From Streptomyces sp. NBC_00259 (GTDB lineage Bacteria > Actinomycetota > Actinomycetes > Streptomycetales > Streptomycetaceae), in the NCBI RefSeq assembly GCF_036181745.1, contig NZ_CP108080.1, positions 6,451,501 to 6,515,500 on the forward strand: DNA of 64,000 nt, read 5' to 3'. The position numbers and the translations under genes were made by a program. The notes below the pieces were generated by a model. The model worked only from the letters and a program-made list of their open reading frames with translations, did no database searches and was not told where the DNA came from. Positions 53,266 to 60,923 of the stretch are shown piece by piece; positions within the stretch are counted from its first letter, which is position 1, and every line of letters begins with the position of its first letter.

Positions 53266-54506
53266 GCGACGCTCACCGCCGTTCCCCGGGCCATCGGACC
53301 GAACAGCAGCGTCGCCACCGCGGGCACCTCATCGGCCGGCACACCCATGACGGGTGCGACGAGCGAGCTCACGGCACGCTGCTCGGCCGCGGTGGCGGAC
53401 ACCGTGGACGCCTGGGACGCACTCGACGTACCGCGCGTGCCGTCGTTCAGCTTGTCGTGCGGTGCCGGGACCCGCGGATGAGGCATTCCGTGGCAGTCGG
53501 GTCCCGAGCGCTCTCCGTAGCGAGGTTCCTCGCCGGGCTCGTACGCGCCCTGCGGGCGGACGACTTCCAGGGTGATACGCATCTTTCCGCCTTTGAAGGT
53601 CTGTTCTGCCGCCTTCTCCTGCCGCACCAGGCCGTCGAGAAGGCAGGGGTACTCCGGCGCGTAGCGGGCGAACAGCGCGAGCGTGGGACGGGAGACCCGG
53701 CCCAGGGTGATGAGCCGCCCGGCGTTCTCGTCCAGGAACCCGTCCGCCGTCCTGGCGACGGTGGACGTGGAGGTGAACAGGGTGGCCAGCTGGTCCTGCT
53801 TCTCGACGATCGTGCGGCTCGTGGTGACGGTGTTCCGCAGGATCCTCATCAGGTCGGGCGCGGCGTCGCCGTACACCTCGGCGACATCGGCGAACCGCGA
53901 GATGTCCTCCTTGATCGACGGCATATGGGGGTTGAGCCGCGCCAGATAGCCCTCGACACGGGTGAGGTTCTCGCCGATCCGGTCGCCGCGGCCCTCGAGA
54001 GCGGTGGCGAACGCCGAGAGCGTGGCGTTGAGTTCGGCCGGCCGTACCGTACGCAGCAGCGGCAGCAGGTCGTTCATCAGGTGCTGTACCTCGATGCCGG
54101 CCTTGGTGCGGTCCTGGGTGATCACGTCCCCGGCCCGTATGTGCCGCCGGGACGGCTCCCGGGGGGCCACCAGGTCGACGTACTTCTCGCCGAACAGCGT
54201 CTTGGGCAGCAGCCGGGCGTGCACATCGGACGGGATGCGGGAGACATGCTCCGGTTTGAGGGCGAGGTCGAGTGTCGCCTTCTCGCCGTCGGCCCGCACC
54301 GCGCGGACCTCGCCGACCAGCAGCCCGCGCAGCTTGACGTCGGCCCGCGGCTCCAGCTGGTTGCCGAGCGTGTCGGCCTCCAGCGTGATCCGTACGACGG
54401 AGACGAACACCTGCCGGTAGACGGCGACGGACAGCGACAGCAGCAGTGCGATGACCGCGATGAAGACGATGCCGTACACCCTCAGTCTGACGATCCGTGT
54501 CCGCAT
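53262..54506 (-). CDS. mceA: MCE-family protein MceA
   Basis: 414 residues. Anchor helix (about 10-32, YGIVFIAVIALLLSLSVAVY), MCE domain (LGNQLEPRADVKLRGLLVGE through LFGEKYVDLVAPREPSRR), helical domain, and a long C-terminal part with a Cys in PEYPCLLDGL and a Pro/Ser-rich end. The start is the ATG at 54506, 5 bp after the second YrbE stop; the open frame extending to 55544 is a shadow. Confidence 0.88.
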   Translation of the reverse strand: MRTRIVRLRVYGIVFIAVIALLLSLSVAVYRQVFVSVVRITLEADTLGNQLEPRADVKLRGLLVGEVRAVRADGEKATLDLALKPEHVSRIPSDVHARLLPKTLFGEKYVDLVAPREPSRRHIRAGDVITQDRTKAGIEVQHLMNDLLPLLRTVRPAELNATLSAFATALEGRGDRIGENLTRVEGYLARLNPHMPSIKEDISRFADVAEVYGDAAPDLMRILRNTVTTSRTIVEKQDQLATLFTSTSTVARTADGFLDENAGRLITLGRVSRPTLALFARYAPEYPCLLDGLVRQEKAAEQTFKGGKMRITLEVVRPQGAYEPGEEPRYGERSGPDCHGMPHPRVPAPHDKLNDGTRGTSSASQASTVSATAAEQRAVSSLVAPVMGVPADEVPAVATLLFGPMARGTAVSVA

Positions 54507-54511
54507 CGGCC

Positions 54512-55339
54512 CTACCCCGCAATCCGTACGGTCGTGTTGGCGCCCCAGATCGCCAGGCTGAGGAAGAAGTCCAGGACATTGATGGCGACGATGGAGGTAC
54601 GCACCGCACGGCCGACCGCGACGCCGACTCCTGCCGGCCCGCCGCTCGCGTAGTAGCCGTAGTAGCAGTGCACCAGGATGATCACGACGGCGAAGACGAT
54701 GACCTTGCCGAAGGACCACAGCACGTCGACCGGAGGCAGATACTGCTGGAAGTAGTGGTCGTACGTGCCCGCGGACTGCCCGTAGTAGCCGGTCGTGATC
54801 GTCCGGGCGGCGAAGTACGACGACAGCAGCCCGACCACGTACAGCGGGATCACGGCGACGAAACCGGCGATCATCCGCGTCGTCACCAGGAACGGCAGCG
54901 AGGGAACGCCCATCACCTCCAGGGCGTCGGTCTCCTCGCTGATCCGCATCGCGCCGAGCTGGGCGGTGAACCCGGCCCCGACCGTCGCGGACAGCGCGAG
55001 CCCCGCCACCAGCGGGGCGATCTCCCGGGTGTTGAAGTACGCCGACAGGAACGCCACGAAATTGGACGTGCCCAGCTGATTGAGCGCGGCGTACCCCTGC
55101 AGGCCCACCTCTGTGCCGGTGAAGAACGACAGGAAGGCGATCACGCCCACGGTGCCGCCGACGACGGCCAGTGCGCCCCGGCCGAAACTCACCTCGGCGA
55201 GCAGCCGCAGGATCTCCTTCTTGTAGCGGCGCAGGGTGCGCCCGGTCCAGGCCAGCGAGCGCCCGTAGAAGGACAGCTGGGCGCCCAGCTCCTCCAGGGA
55301 ACGGAGCGGACGCCCCACGAAACGGTGGATGAGCGCCAT
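54512..55339 (-). CDS. yrbEB: YrbE/MlaE-family permease B of the Mce transporter
   Basis: 275 residues with five to six membrane helices. GLALSATVGAGFTAQLGAMR, ISEETDALEVMGVPSLPFLV and YYASGGPAGVGVAVGRAVRT are the conserved MlaE motifs (coupling helix to the ATPase and C-terminal element). Pairs with the other permease to form the channel. It starts 3 bp after the stop of yrbEA. Confidence 0.92.
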   Translation of the reverse strand: MALIHRFVGRPLRSLEELGAQLSFYGRSLAWTGRTLRRYKKEILRLLAEVSFGRGALAVVGGTVGVIAFLSFFTGTEVGLQGYAALNQLGTSNFVAFLSAYFNTREIAPLVAGLALSATVGAGFTAQLGAMRISEETDALEVMGVPSLPFLVTTRMIAGFVAVIPLYVVGLLSSYFAARTITTGYYGQSAGTYDHYFQQYLPPVDVLWSFGKVIVFAVVIILVHCYYGYYASGGPAGVGVAVGRAVRTSIVAINVLDFFLSLAIWGANTTVRIAG

Positions 55340-55342
55340 CCC

Positions 55343-56113
55343 TCACCCCTTCTGCGGAACGATTTGGAAGTACACGGCGGTCATCACGAAGTTCGTCACG
55401 AACAGCAACATGAAGGTGATCACCACCGACTGGTTCACCGCGTCGCCCACGCCCTTCGGCCCGCCCTTGGCGGTCAGCCCCTTGTACGAGGCGACGATCG
55501 CGGCGATCGCGCCGAACACCAGGGCCTTCAGCTCGGCCGCCCACAGGTCCGACAGTTGAGCGAGCGTGGTGAAGGAGGCCAGATAGGCGCCGGGTGTGCC
55601 GTTCTGCAGGATGACGTTGAAGAAGTAGCCGCCGGCCACTCCGACCACCGACACCAGACCGTTGAGCAGCACCGCGACCACCATCGAGGCCAGCACCCGC
55701 GGGACGACCAGCCGGTGGATCGGATCGATGCCCAGCACCTGCATGGCGTCGATCTCCTCACGGATCTTGCGCGCCCCGAGGTCCGCGCAGATCGCCGTGC
55801 CGCCCGCCCCGGCGATCAGCAGCGCGGTGACGATCGGCGATGCCTCGCGCAGCACCGCCAGCACCGAGGCCGCGCCCGAGAACGACTGGGCGCCGAGCTG
55901 CCGGGTCAGGCTGCCGATCTGCAGCGCGATGACCGCGCCGAAGGGGATGGAGACCAGTGCGGTGGGCAGGATCGTGACGCTCGCGATGAACCAGGCCTGT
56001 TGGATGAACTCCCGCACCTGGAACGGCCGTCGGGGGAGCGTCCTGACGACGTCCAGGGCCATGGCGAACAGGCTGCCTGAGTGTCTGAGCGCTCCGATCG
56101 GGTTGAGGCTCAT
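55343..56113 (-). CDS. yrbEA: YrbE/MlaE-family permease A of the Mce transporter
   Basis: 256 residues, same fold: IAGAGGTAICADLGARKIRE, EIDAMQVLGIDPIHRLVVPR and SYKGLTAKGGPKGVGDAVNQ are the MlaE coupling and C-terminal motifs. The ATG forms ATGA with the ATPase stop. Confidence 0.92.
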   Translation of the reverse strand: MSLNPIGALRHSGSLFAMALDVVRTLPRRPFQVREFIQQAWFIASVTILPTALVSIPFGAVIALQIGSLTRQLGAQSFSGAASVLAVLREASPIVTALLIAGAGGTAICADLGARKIREEIDAMQVLGIDPIHRLVVPRVLASMVVAVLLNGLVSVVGVAGGYFFNVILQNGTPGAYLASFTTLAQLSDLWAAELKALVFGAIAAIVASYKGLTAKGGPKGVGDAVNQSVVITFMLLFVTNFVMTAVYFQIVPQKG

Positions 56114-57036
56114 GCGTCCGCCACCTCCCGCGCCTTCTCGTGCTCGGCGATCGCCTTCCAGCGGGGCGGGCGGGCGATACCGGGGCTGGGCAGCAGCCGC
56201 GGCGTCATCTCCTGGGCGCCCGGGCCCGTACCCTCGTCGAGCCCCGCCAGTTCCTGCTCGACCTGGGCGGCGTCCTTCTCCTCCGCCATGCCGATCGGCC
56301 CCTGCATCCGGCCGTTCAGGAACTGCCGTACGACCGGCTCTTCGCTGGTCAGCAGCTGCTCGCGAGGGCCGAACATCACCAGCTCCCGGCGGAACAGCAG
56401 CCCGATGTTGTCCGGGACCTGGCGGGCCGAGGCGATGTCGTGGGTGACGATCAGGAAGGTCGCGTCGATCTGCGCGTTGAGATCGACGATCAGCTGGTTG
56501 AGATAGGCCACCCGCACCGGATCGAGACCCGAGTCCGGCTCGTCGAACAGAATGATCTCAGGATCGAGCACCAGGGCCCGCGCGAGACCGGCCCGTTTGC
56601 GCATACCGCCGGATATCTCGCCGGGGAGCTTCTCCTCCGCCCCGATCAGGCCGACCATGTCCATCTTCTCGAGGACGATCCGTCTGATCTCGCTCTCCGG
56701 TTTACGGGTGTGCTCGCGCAGCGGGAAGGCGATGTTGTCGTACAGATTCATCGACCCGAACAGCGCGCCGTCCTGGAAGAGGACACCGAAGAGCTTCCGG
56801 ATCTCGTACAGGTCGTGCTCGCGGAGCCTCGTGATGTCCCTGTCCGCGATCCGGATCGAGCCGCGCTCCGGTTTGAGCAGCCCGACGAGCGTCTTGAGGA
56901 ACACCGACTTGCCCGTGCCCGAGGGGCCGAGCATGACCGAGATCTCCCCGGCGGGCAGCGTCAGCGAGACGTCCTGCCAGATGACCTGGTGGCCGAAGGA
57001 CTTGGTCAGCCCTTCCACACAGATCTCGACACCCAT
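56110..57036 (-). CDS. mceG: Mce transporter ATPase (MceG/Mkl-like)
   Basis: 308 residues. ABC ATPase with Walker A GPSGTGKS, Q-loop VLFQDGALFGSM, signature ISGGMRKRAGLARAL and Walker B IILFDEPDSGLDPVRV; Met and Arg in the signature and 'DSGLDPV' are typical of MlaF/MceG. About 60 extra C-terminal residues (from 250) are also typical. The ATG at 57036 was chosen because GAAGG is 9 bases upstream; a GTG 3 codons earlier is too close. First gene of an 11-gene leftward operon. In Streptomyces the ATPase is encoded with the operon rather than elsewhere as in mycobacteria. Confidence 0.92.
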   Translation of the reverse strand: MGVEICVEGLTKSFGHQVIWQDVSLTLPAGEISVMLGPSGTGKSVFLKTLVGLLKPERGSIRIADRDITRLREHDLYEIRKLFGVLFQDGALFGSMNLYDNIAFPLREHTRKPESEIRRIVLEKMDMVGLIGAEEKLPGEISGGMRKRAGLARALVLDPEIILFDEPDSGLDPVRVAYLNQLIVDLNAQIDATFLIVTHDIASARQVPDNIGLLFRRELVMFGPREQLLTSEEPVVRQFLNGRMQGPIGMAEEKDAAQVEQELAGLDEGTGPGAQEMTPRLLPSPGIARPPRWKAIAEHEKAREVADA

Positions 57037-57045
57037 CCGGTTCAC

Positions 57046-57187
57046 CCTTCAGCCGTGGAGCAGCTCCGACACCTGCTCTACGGGGGAGGGGGGCGCGTCC
57101 GTCGCGACGAGCTCGAAATTTTTTACGAGTGCGCAACCGGGGGTGAACGTGGGTGTGCGGGGACCTGGCGGAATGCCCGCGGCGGGC
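57046..57187 (-). promoter_or_regulatory. mce operon upstream region with AT-rich island
   Basis: AAATTTTTTACGAG (57115-57128) is a rare AT-rich patch before mceG. Leftward, TTCACC (about 57146-57141) and TAAAAA (about 57124-57119) at 16-bp spacing could form a promoter, but the match is weak. No clear operator is visible. Confidence 0.35.
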
Positions 57188-57453
57188 GTTTCCCCTCCCC
57201 GCCCCTTCCCGAACCGGGGGCAAGCCCCCAGACCCCCGGGGCGCTGTCCCGAACCCCGCGCCGCAATCGCCGGCGGGGCTGGATTTCGGGGCTCCGCCCC
57301 GGACCCGGCTCCTCAATCGCCGGACGGGCTCCAATGGAGCCCGTCCGGGGGTCCCCCAGGCGAAGCTCTGGGGAGATCGAGGACACGGCCGAAGGCCGTA
57401 CGGGGGTCTGGGGGCAAAGCCCCCAGTTACGGGAAGGGGCGGGACAGGGGAAA
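57188..57453. repeat. MITE-like element with ~47-bp terminal inverted repeats (Streptomyces REP-like sequence)
   Basis: The left end (57191-57237: CCCCTCCCCGCCCCTTCCCG, then a GGGGGC-AAG-CCCCC hairpin and CAGACCCCCG) is mirrored at the right end (57401-57450) with a few changes. The middle contains CAATCGCCGG twice and GGCTCCGCCCCGGACCC, the motif of a dispersed intergenic repeat common in Streptomyces. There is no transposase, so mobilisation would be in trans. It separates the sigma factor gene from mceG. Confidence 0.7.
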
Positions 57454-57472
57454 GGCACACCCCGGGCGGGCG

Positions 57473-58594
57473 TCAGGACGCAGGGCCGCCTGCCGGAAGC
57501 TCGACGGACGCGTCCTGTGGGTCCGGCAACGACACGGGGGCCGACGGCGGCGTCCTCACGACCGACGGCACGGACCCTTCCGGTACGGCCGGCACGTCGG
57601 GGACGTCCGGGACATCCGGGAGGTCCTGAACGTCCAGGACCTCCGGCACCTCCGGCACCGTCGGCACAGCGGGAACGGCCGGGGCGGGCAGCCGCGGCAG
57701 CGACGGCAGCGCGGCCTCCGGCAGAAGCGGCGGGACCGGCACGCCGCCGGACGGTGCGGTCACGCCCGGCGTGGGCGCCGTCGTGGGGCCGGCGGAAGTG
57801 TCCGCCGCCGGAGGCCCTGCGGGGCCGTCACCGGGCCACACCTCCGCGGCCTGCGAGGTGGCGGGCGAGACCGCAGGCCGCTCCTCGTCGTGGGCGTACG
57901 GCAGCACGAACCCCGCGACGACCAGCGTCGCCGCCGTCGACGCCGCGCCCACCACCTGCGCGTTGCCCACCGCCCGCGGACGTCCGCGCTCCCACAGCCA
58001 CAGCGCGAGCCCCAACGTGCCGGCCAGCGAATTGCGCAGCGTCCGACGCGCCCTCGCCAGCAGCGACTCGACCGTCCGGTAGCTCAGCCCCATCTTCACC
58101 GCGACCTGCCCGACGTCGAGATCCTCGGACTTCAGCCAGAGTGCCTCTGCCTGCCGGGCGGGCAGCTCCCCGCTCCGTACGGCCAGCCACTTCGCCTCGG
58201 CCCGGTCGCACACCACCTCGTCGACGGGTGCCGGGCCCGGCGCGATCAACGTCGGGCTGCTGCGTACCTCGGCCTCGCGGTTGACCTGCCGGTACCGGTC
58301 GACGCACAGCCGCATGGTCACCGTCGTCAGCCAGGCGCCCAGCCGCTCGTCGTCAAGGTGCGGGTGCTCCGCGGCACGCAGCATCGCCTCGTGCACGGCG
58401 TCCTCGGCGTCCTCCATGCTCATTGACCTGCGGCGGGCCACCTTGAGCAGATGCTCCCGGTGGCTCCATGCCCGCTGCCATCGGTCGCGGGCCGCTTCCG
58501 CTTCCGCATCCAGATCGTCCAGATCGTCCAGACCGTCCGTAACGTCCCGACCATCCGTACCGTCCGGATTCGAGGCATGCATGTCCGTCGCCAT
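57473..58594 (-). CDS. RNA polymerase sigma-70-family factor with C-terminal membrane anchor and Pro/Val-rich outer tail
   Basis: 373 residues. Sigma region 2 is about 45-110 (SMEDAEDAVHEAMLRAAEHP, AWLTTVTMRLCVDRYRQVNR), and region 4 about 135-190 (ELPARQAEALWLKSEDLDVG, MGLSYRTVESLLARARRTLR). After it come a probable membrane helix (211-234, AASTAATLVVAGFVLPYA) and a 138-residue tail rich in Val-Pro repeats (VPAVPTVPEVPEV, LPDVPDVPDVPAVP). ECF-like factors with a C-terminal membrane extension are known as groups without a separate anti-sigma factor. The ATG at 58594 starts a short acidic Asp/Leu leader. It lies 52 bp downstream of the transglycosylase gene and upstream of the mce operon, same strand. 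Confidence 0.85.
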   Translation of the reverse strand: MATDMHASNPDGTDGRDVTDGLDDLDDLDAEAEAARDRWQRAWSHREHLLKVARRRSMSMEDAEDAVHEAMLRAAEHPHLDDERLGAWLTTVTMRLCVDRYRQVNREAEVRSSPTLIAPGPAPVDEVVCDRAEAKWLAVRSGELPARQAEALWLKSEDLDVGQVAVKMGLSYRTVESLLARARRTLRNSLAGTLGLALWLWERGRPRAVGNAQVVGAASTAATLVVAGFVLPYAHDEERPAVSPATSQAAEVWPGDGPAGPPAADTSAGPTTAPTPGVTAPSGGVPVPPLLPEAALPSLPRLPAPAVPAVPTVPEVPEVLDVQDLPDVPDVPDVPAVPEGSVPSVVRTPPSAPVSLPDPQDASVELPAGGPAS

Positions 58595-58646
58595 GAGGGC
58601 CCCTTCGCGCTCACCGCCGGTCCCTGCCGCCCGGCGGGAGGCGACA

Positions 58647-59756
58647 TTACCGCCCGGTATCGGGAGTTGGGGAGGGGGTGGCGGCCAACGAATCCGTACC
58701 GTTGCCGACCACCGGATCAGTGGTCGGCAGCACCTCGCCGCCGGGCACCTCAACGCCGTTTGCGGGCACGGGCATTGCGGGCTCCGTAGGCGTGCCGGCC
58801 CCGCCCGTCGGCCAGGTCTTCGACGGCGACGGCGACGGCGACTGCGAGGCCGGGCCGTCGGTACCCCCGTCGCCCGGACGGCCGGGCCGCGCCGGAGCGC
58901 GCGACGGGGAGGGCTCCGGGCGCCCCGTACCGGATGTCTCGGGCCTCGGACGGACGGCGGCCCCGGCCGCGCCACCGCGGTCCGGCATCACCCGGTGCCC
59001 TTCGAGAAAGTAGGCGAGCCAGGCCCTGACCGTGCGCAGATAGACCTCGGAGCGGTTGTAGCCGAGAATCGCGCGGTCCAGGTCGTTCGGGTGGGAGAGG
59101 TCTCGTCCGCCCGCGCACAGATAGCGGCCCGCTGCGAGCGCCGCGTCGTGGATGTTGCCGGGGTCGGACCGTCCGTCACCGTTGCCGTCGGCGCCCCAGA
59201 CGGCCCAGGTCGACGGGATGAACTGCATCGGGCCGACTGCGCGGTCGTACACAGGGTCCCCGTCGTACGTCCCGCCGTCCGTGTCCCTGATGAGGGCGAA
59301 GCCGTTGCCGTCCAGCCGCGGTCCAAGGATCGGCGTGAGGGTCGTGCCGTCCGGCGTCACCCGGCCGCCACGTGCCTGCCCGGACTCCACTTGACCGATC
59401 GCGGCGAGCAGTTGCCAGCGCAGCCGGCAGCCCGGCGTGCTGCGCGTGAGCGCGGCCTCAGCCCGGCGGTACGCGGTCAAGACCGTGGCCGGCAGTGCGC
59501 CGGCCGTCGCGACACCCCCGTCCGAGGCGCGGTCCGCGGTGCGGTCCGCGTCGGTGCCGGCCCCACCCCGCGGCTGCAGCGGCGGGAGTTCCGTGCGATA
59601 CGGAGAGTCGCCGGAGACGCTCGGCCCGGTTATGGCCGGGACCTCGTCCGAGAGAGCGGAGGCCGGCGCCCCCGATGCCTGTGAGGCGGTCAGCACCGCC
59701 GTGGCCGCCGCCGCGACGACCGTTCCCTTGACAGCTCTGCGCCTGTGCCCTGTCAT
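58647..59756 (-). CDS. secreted lytic murein transglycosylase (SLT/MltB-like)
   Basis: 369 residues. The signal peptide ends near residue 32 (GTVVAAAATAVLTASQASGA). The catalytic domain (about 90-250) has the catalytic Glu in AAIGQVESGQARGG, then VGPMQFIPSTWAVWG, DGRSDPGNIHDAALAAGRYL and AILGYNRSEVYLRTVRAW. This is the transglycosylase fold that cleaves peptidoglycan to 1,6-anhydro products. A Pro/Ser/Thr/Gly-rich tail of over 100 residues follows, probably wall-spanning. The ATG at 59756 follows GGGAGGGG. It is immediately upstream of the anchored sigma factor, so wall turnover and sigma activity may be linked. Confidence 0.9.
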   Translation of the reverse strand: MTGHRRRAVKGTVVAAAATAVLTASQASGAPASALSDEVPAITGPSVSGDSPYRTELPPLQPRGGAGTDADRTADRASDGGVATAGALPATVLTAYRRAEAALTRSTPGCRLRWQLLAAIGQVESGQARGGRVTPDGTTLTPILGPRLDGNGFALIRDTDGGTYDGDPVYDRAVGPMQFIPSTWAVWGADGNGDGRSDPGNIHDAALAAGRYLCAGGRDLSHPNDLDRAILGYNRSEVYLRTVRAWLAYFLEGHRVMPDRGGAAGAAVRPRPETSGTGRPEPSPSRAPARPGRPGDGGTDGPASQSPSPSPSKTWPTGGAGTPTEPAMPVPANGVEVPGGEVLPTTDPVVGNGTDSLAATPSPTPDTGR

Positions 59757-59919
59757 GACGCCCACCCCTCCCTGTCGTGCCGCCGCACCGGAGATGAGGG
59801 CCGGCACGGCTTCCGTCACCGGCTCTACGCGGGAAGGACGCCGATCCGTCGCGCGGCGAGGAGGGAATTTCCGGGGCCGGGGGCGGGGGCGCCACCGCAG
59901 GCGGGCTTAACGTGGGGGC

Positions 59920-60174
59920 ATGCTGCGATTGCGAGTGGAGTTCACTACAGAGCCCTTCGACCTGGACGAAGCCCCGGCCCATGCGCTGGTGGCCCGCGAG
60001 GTGATCCAGGCGGCCGATCTGGACGCCGTGGACGTGGGACCGTTCGGCAACACGGCAGAAGGCGGCGCCGACCAGGTACTCACCGCGGTCGACTCGCTGC
60101 TGCGCCAGGCTCTGGGCGCGGGCGCCACTCGGGTCTCACTGCAGGTCAATGTGATCGGGGAGGGCGAGAAGTGA
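59920..60174 (+). CDS. small thiamine-binding-like (MTH1187-fold) protein
   Basis: 84 residues. The pattern LRLRVEFTTEPFDL, DAVDVGPFGNTAEGGADQVL and GAGATRVSLQVNVIGEGE matches the ferredoxin-like MTH1187/YkoF-type fold (final 'GA-x-R-V' strand), although the opening is shorter than usual. Its GTGA overlap with the HTH gene that follows shows that they are made together, so it may be a ligand-sensing partner. The call is tentative. The ATG at 59920 lacks a strong Shine-Dalgarno (GTGGGGGC). Confidence 0.6.
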   Translation: MLRLRVEFTTEPFDLDEAPAHALVAREVIQAADLDAVDVGPFGNTAEGGADQVLTAVDSLLRQALGAGATRVSLQVNVIGEGEK

Positions 60175-60557
60175 CCGAGCCGGGAGATCACCCCCTGGTC
60201 ACCGCGGTGAAGCCGCTGGTCGACGCGATGGGCGCCGAAATACTTCGACCGGAGCAGGCGACGGCGGACGATGTCGTCCTCGCCTGGGAGGGGGTGGAGG
60301 TTCTCGCCGTGCGGCTGCCCCAGCTCTCGGACTCGCTCGACCACATTCTGGCCGCCATGGAGCGGCGGTACGGCATGCCCCTGTCCGCGCTGGACCGCAA
60401 GACGAAGCAGTCCGTCGTACGGACCCTGGAGGCCCGCGGCGCTTTCTCGGTACGCCATGGCGTGGAGACCGTGGCCGGTGCACTCGGCGTCAGCCGATTC
60501 ACCGTCTACAACTACCTCAACCGTGAGAACACGGCCCGGGACACAAAAGGCAGGTAG
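60171..60557 (+). CDS. DauR/YheO-type helix-turn-helix regulator
   Basis: 128 residues. The C-terminal MPLSALDRKTKQSVVRTLEA and RGAFSVRHGVETVAGALGVS, then RFTVYNYLN, match the DauR-type HTH (PF13309), in which an IVRxLxxxGxFxxKxAVxxVAxxLxVSRxTVYxYL pattern is diagnostic. The PAS-like sensory domain usually placed before it is missing; the first 60 residues are short and uncharacterised. The GTG start overlaps the previous stop. It lies directly upstream of uraD, behind its own terminator, so it is a candidate regulator of the ureide operon. Confidence 0.75.
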   Translation: MTEPGDHPLVTAVKPLVDAMGAEILRPEQATADDVVLAWEGVEVLAVRLPQLSDSLDHILAAMERRYGMPLSALDRKTKQSVVRTLEARGAFSVRHGVETVAGALGVSRFTVYNYLNRENTARDTKGR

Positions 60558-60786
60558 AAGGCTCATGAGTGGGCGTCGGAACCCTTCGGGGCGCCGACCG
60601 TCTCACAATCTCGTCCGGGTCCGGACGGCCGCCCGGTGCGGATGGCGCCCGGGCTGACCACACCCCCGACCCGACCTGCGGTGATTCGCCGGCACCCCGG
60701 CGGGCAGGCCGCAACAGCCAGTCGTTCGGACCGGTGATCACTGGGAAAACGCCACCAAGAGTGAGTGACTGACGACTCTCCGTGCG

Positions 60787-60820
60787 AAGCCGCCGTCCAG
60801 ATGTCGGGACGGCGGCTTTT
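60787..60820 (+). terminator. intrinsic terminator between the HTH gene and uraD
   Basis: AAGCCGCCGTCC (60787-60798) pairs perfectly with GGACGGCGGCTT (60807-60818) over an 8-base loop, and TTTT (60817-60820) follows. It separates the regulator unit from the uraD promoter beginning 13 bp later. Confidence 0.88.
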
Positions 60821-60821
60821 C

Positions 60822-60875
60822 CGTCAACGAAGTTTCAACAAAGTGTTGACGCGGTGTCGGGGGAAGGCGTTAGCT
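60822..60875 (+). promoter_or_regulatory. uraD promoter with CAACA-N3-TGTTG operator on the -35
   Basis: TTTCAACAAAGTGTTGACG (60833-60851) differs at one base from the katA element. It contains CAACA-AAG-TGTTG (60836-60848) and ends in the -35 TTGACG (60846-60851); an 18-bp spacer leads to TTAGCT (60870-60875), a weak -10. An outer inverted repeat CGTCAAC (60822-60828)/GTTGACG (60845-60851) surrounds it. Confidence 0.7.
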
Positions 60876-60923
60876 GTCCGCAGCCCGTCAGACGTACCTC
60901 GCAGAACAGCCACGGAGGCTCCC

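Noticed and set aside
53262..55544. MceA as a 760-residue fusion protein
   Set aside because: The extra N-terminal part overlaps the YrbE permease gene out of frame. The MceA anchor helix begins at 54506.
57188..57453. Insertion sequence
   Set aside because: There are terminal inverted repeats but no transposase frame, so it is called a MITE-like or REP-like element only.
57473..58975. 500-residue form of the sigma factor
   Set aside because: The extra 127 residues are antisense to the transglycosylase tail region and Arg/Pro-rich; the start at 58594 gives the expected sigma region 2 position.
60765..60923. Longer uraD start (ATG 60765)
   Set aside because: It would translate through the terminator and the CAACA-N3-TGTTG promoter; the GTG at 60924 has a good ribosome-binding site and matches family length.
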